Positions 31,917 to 33,725 of a stretch of DNA of 33,725 nt are shown piece by piece (position 1 is the first letter of the stretch; each line of letters begins with the position of its first letter). This DNA comes from Lachnospiraceae bacterium (GTDB lineage: Bacteria; Bacillota; Clostridia; Lachnospirales; Lachnospiraceae). Where the stretch lies: assembly GCA_022510565.1 (NCBI GenBank), contig JAFLTE010000023.1, positions 1-33,725 of the forward strand. Direction: 5' to 3'. A program made the translations under genes and the position numbers. Under the pieces are notes generated by a model. The model was given only the letters and a program-made list of their open reading frames with translations, was not told the DNA's origin and did not search any database.

Positions 31917-31949
31917 ATGACCGGACAAAACCTGTCCGGTCATTTAAAT
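31917..31949. terminator. Bidirectional terminator between thiT and the Rpn gene
   Basis: ATGACCGGACA (31917-31927) and TGTCCGGTCAT (31933-31943) form a perfect 11-bp stem with a 5-base loop, followed by TTTAAATATTATTTT on the plus strand. It ends thiT and lies between two convergent genes, so it may serve both, although its minus-strand T-run is weak. Confidence 0.8.
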
Positions 31950-31964
31950 ATTATTTTACATATT

Positions 31965-32831
31965 CTATATTTCTTTAGAGAAAAGTTCAATCATAAGCTG
32001 TTCTTGGTAAGTTTTATCTTGAGTAGCGCGTTTTAAGTCGTCAATCCTCCCCATATCTATGAGAAAAGCGTTGAGCTTGTTTACACAGCCTTTACCTTGC
32101 TCCATTCCTTTCTCCACCCCCTCTTCGAACAGAGTCTTAAGATGTAGTTCCTCATCATATTCATAAATGCTCATTTTTATCGCCTCCGCTCGCTTCTTTT
32201 TTAGAAATTCTGATAAAATACCTTCCGCAATACACTCGTCCACCGCTTTCTCCACAGCCTCACTGAGGGGCATCTGCCTTGTATAAGTTCTTATCCGCTC
32301 CACATACATCACATATTCCTTAAGCGTCCTGCACGCATCCATAATCTCCTCGTTGCAGCCGTAGTTGATGTTATACATCGTCACTGTCAGCTCCAGTTCA
32401 GGAGTATCAAGCTTCTTCTCGTAAGCATCCGACAACTTTAACGTCTGCCTCTCCGGTTGGGGGTCTGTTCCGTTATAAAACACCACGAACCGGGGCGAGG
32501 GAATCTTGATCAGTTTTGAACCATACAAATCTTTATCATAGGTTCTTTTCTGTAGGATGTCCGCCACATAGAACAAATCCCGCAGCGGCATATTGGGATT
32601 CACCGTGGACTGGTGTTCGTAGAGCATCAGTTTGAAATCGAACACGAAGGAGACGTCGTTCTTATAATTCATGTAGACGGCGTTCTCCAGTGTGGTGATC
32701 TCCAGTCCACTCACATCCGTATAGCCCGTCTGATTCAGTGCATTGTAAAGACTCAGAAGATTCTCCCTGTCCTTAAAAAGCATACGAAAAATGCTGTCTT
32801 TGTAGTTGCGTTGTACTTTTGTTTCACTCAT
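31965..32831 (-). CDS. Rpn-family PD-(D/E)XK nuclease / putative transposase
   Basis: A 288-residue protein of the Rpn family (recombination-promoting nuclease, often annotated as a transposase). It starts with KVQRNYKDSIFRMLFKDRENLLSLYNAL and has the family core VSFVFDFKLMLYEHQSTVNPNMPLRDLFYVADIL, which carries the Asp and the Glu-His-Gln of the nuclease site. A helical C-terminal part ends in a Glu/Gly-rich repeat. The ATG at 32831 has GGGAGG upstream. Complete and single, with a promoter of its own. Members are common and multi-copy in Lachnospiraceae; this is not a functional insertion sequence by itself. Confidence 0.9.
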   Translation of the reverse strand: MSETKVQRNYKDSIFRMLFKDRENLLSLYNALNQTGYTDVSGLEITTLENAVYMNYKNDVSFVFDFKLMLYEHQSTVNPNMPLRDLFYVADILQKRTYDKDLYGSKLIKIPSPRFVVFYNGTDPQPERQTLKLSDAYEKKLDTPELELTVTMYNINYGCNEEIMDACRTLKEYVMYVERIRTYTRQMPLSEAVEKAVDECIAEGILSEFLKKKRAEAIKMSIYEYDEELHLKTLFEEGVEKGMEQGKGCVNKLNAFLIDMGRIDDLKRATQDKTYQEQLMIELFSKEI

Positions 32832-33008
32832 CTTATGTCCTCCCTTACTGCAGGAGAACTAATTCAAGCTTCAAATCCTCCTGCTTTTATAGAATGTTAA
32901 TTGGAATAAAAGCATGGATTTTCTGAAATTTAGAAGATAGAAAGAATCTGACAAAGTGAGCCGAACTGTAACCACAGCCGCCCATTTTTAGAAAATATGC
33001 TTTTCTGT

Positions 33009-33038
33009 ATCATAACATATTTTTATCGGAATTGTAAA
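33009..33038 (-). promoter_or_regulatory. Probable promoter of the Rpn gene
   Basis: On the minus strand, -35 TTTACA (plus 33033-33038), an 18-base spacer and -10 TATGAT (plus 33009-33014). The leader to the ATG at 32831 would be about 170 bases and contains a 7-bp inverted repeat, GCAGGAG/CTCCTGC, near 32850-32885 just before the ribosome site. No other feature is seen in the 253-base gap. Confidence 0.55.
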
Positions 33039-33084
33039 TACATTTATAGGCTTGCATATTTCGGACTAATGCAGGTACAATAAT

Positions 33085-33725
33085 TTACTTTTTAGCAAGC
33101 CACCCCTTGAAAATTCCTCCTTTTAAAATGGAAATAATAGTAAAGAAAATGTCTGTAAAAACAATAAATACAAATGACGGAATCAGGATACGAGTATATC
33201 GTTTGCCGTAAAAACCTCCCTGATTGATGGCTATCCCCATTTTTAATATATAGAAAAGAACGCCCAAATTTAAGAAAAGGAGTACAAGGAAATCTACTCC
33301 AAAATCCGCAAGTAACTCTGTCGGAAAAAAGTTCCCTGTTTGAACACCGCTTAGCAGCATATTCAGAAGAAGGACTCCAATCTGCACAACAAATAAAATT
33401 CTGGTAACATTAAGCATGACACCGCCGCCGATTCCGATGCCGCCACACCAGTTAAGATTACTTCTGGCACAGAAATTTTGAAACACTTGCAATAAAGGCT
33501 CGCTTTGTTTTCCTTCTATAAAGCCATTATTGGAAATGCTGTAAAGATTTAGACATATAGCGTTTTCCTTGCAGAAATGCTCCATCTCCTTAAGAAAAGG
33601 CAGGACATGAGACGGCACGCTGTCAACATATAAGGGCAGGCAAAATACCGCTGCATCTGCATCCGATAACTCAGTTAAAATTCGTTCATGGTCATTTTTG
33701 TTGCGAAGCTTTTCTGTAACTTTTG
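33085..33725 (-). CDS. Flavodoxin-fold NAD(P)H:FMN oxidoreductase-like protein with membrane tail, N-terminus cut
   Basis: The open frame continues through the right edge; a GTG at 33618 is internal, because upstream codons in the same frame read SDADAAVFCLPLYVDSVP, a typical flavin-binding loop of the NADPH-dependent FMN reductase family. About 213 residues are visible. The flavodoxin part ends near VFQNFCARSNLNWCGGIGIGGGVML, where the conserved flavin region is followed by three or four membrane helices (VTRILFVVQIGVLLLNMLL, VDFLVLLFLNLGVLFYIL, ILIPSFVFIVFTDIFFTII). A soluble oxidoreductase domain fused to a membrane anchor suggests membrane-associated redox chemistry. The start and cofactor loop lie outside the window. 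Confidence 0.7.
   Translation of the reverse strand, partial: KVTEKLRNKNDHERILTELSDADAAVFCLPLYVDSVPSHVLPFLKEMEHFCKENAICLNLYSISNNGFIEGKQSEPLLQVFQNFCARSNLNWCGGIGIGGGVMLNVTRILFVVQIGVLLLNMLLSGVQTGNFFPTELLADFGVDFLVLLFLNLGVLFYILKMGIAINQGGFYGKRYTRILIPSFVFIVFTDIFFTIISILKGGIFKGWLAKK

Noticed and set aside
31965..32831. Insertion sequence
   Set aside because: The Rpn-type gene lacks flanking inverted repeats or target duplications that I could see and has its own promoter and terminator.

Overview
The window looks like a chromosomal segment of a low-to-mid GC Gram-positive Clostridia, most likely a Lachnospiraceae gut anaerobe. Signs of this are AGGAGG-type ribosome sites with ATG, GTG and TTG starts, a ThiT-type ECF thiamine transporter under a TPP riboswitch, an Rpn-family nuclease, a two-gene NADPH-type glutamate synthase and an agr-type peptide signalling locus. 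No phage packaging, capsid or lysis genes, tRNAs, rRNAs, insertion sequences or CRISPR arrays were seen.

Positions 1-20,089 (all minus strand) form one tightly packed operon of about 20 kb that runs off the left edge. I read it as a contractile injection system (CIS) related to type VI secretion or phage tails, in a monoderm. In transcription order it encodes: a small HTH regulator; a membrane-anchored VWA protein; a large protein read as the sheath; two paralogous Hcp-like tube proteins; a mini J-protein; a membrane FHA protein; a zinc-ribbon FHA protein; two membrane-tethered PP2C-like proteins (one with a long external coiled coil); a giant Hsp70/actin-fold protein; four unrecognised proteins (candidate baseplate or adaptor parts); two VgrG-type spikes with very long Gly/Ser/Ala linkers; a pentapeptide-repeat protein; and the start of another gene. 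No TssJLM membrane complex, ClpV-type unfoldase, Ser/Thr kinase or obvious toxin lies in the window. The FHA, PP2C and VWA membrane proteins may form the envelope platform and control layer instead.

Positions 20,090-23,457 hold an agr-type quorum-sensing module. agrB and a 36-codon agrD (plus strand) face a three-gene operon on the minus strand encoding an HTH regulator, a LytTR response regulator and an AgrC-like histidine kinase. The agrB promoter region is shared, divergently, with the CIS operon, so the layout suggests that peptide signalling controls CIS expression. The predicted signal is a thiolactone with a five-residue ring, Cys-Leu-Leu-Val-Phe. The module is visibly AT-richer than its neighbours.

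Positions 23,535-29,855 carry gltB-gltD (glutamate synthase) with a clear promoter, a perfect 14-bp hairpin at the predicted 5' end of the mRNA and an intrinsic terminator. Positions 29,980-33,725 hold a CPBP-family membrane protease gene, a TPP riboswitch with thiT, an Rpn-family nuclease gene and the 3' part of a flavodoxin-fold gene with a membrane tail, cut by the right edge.
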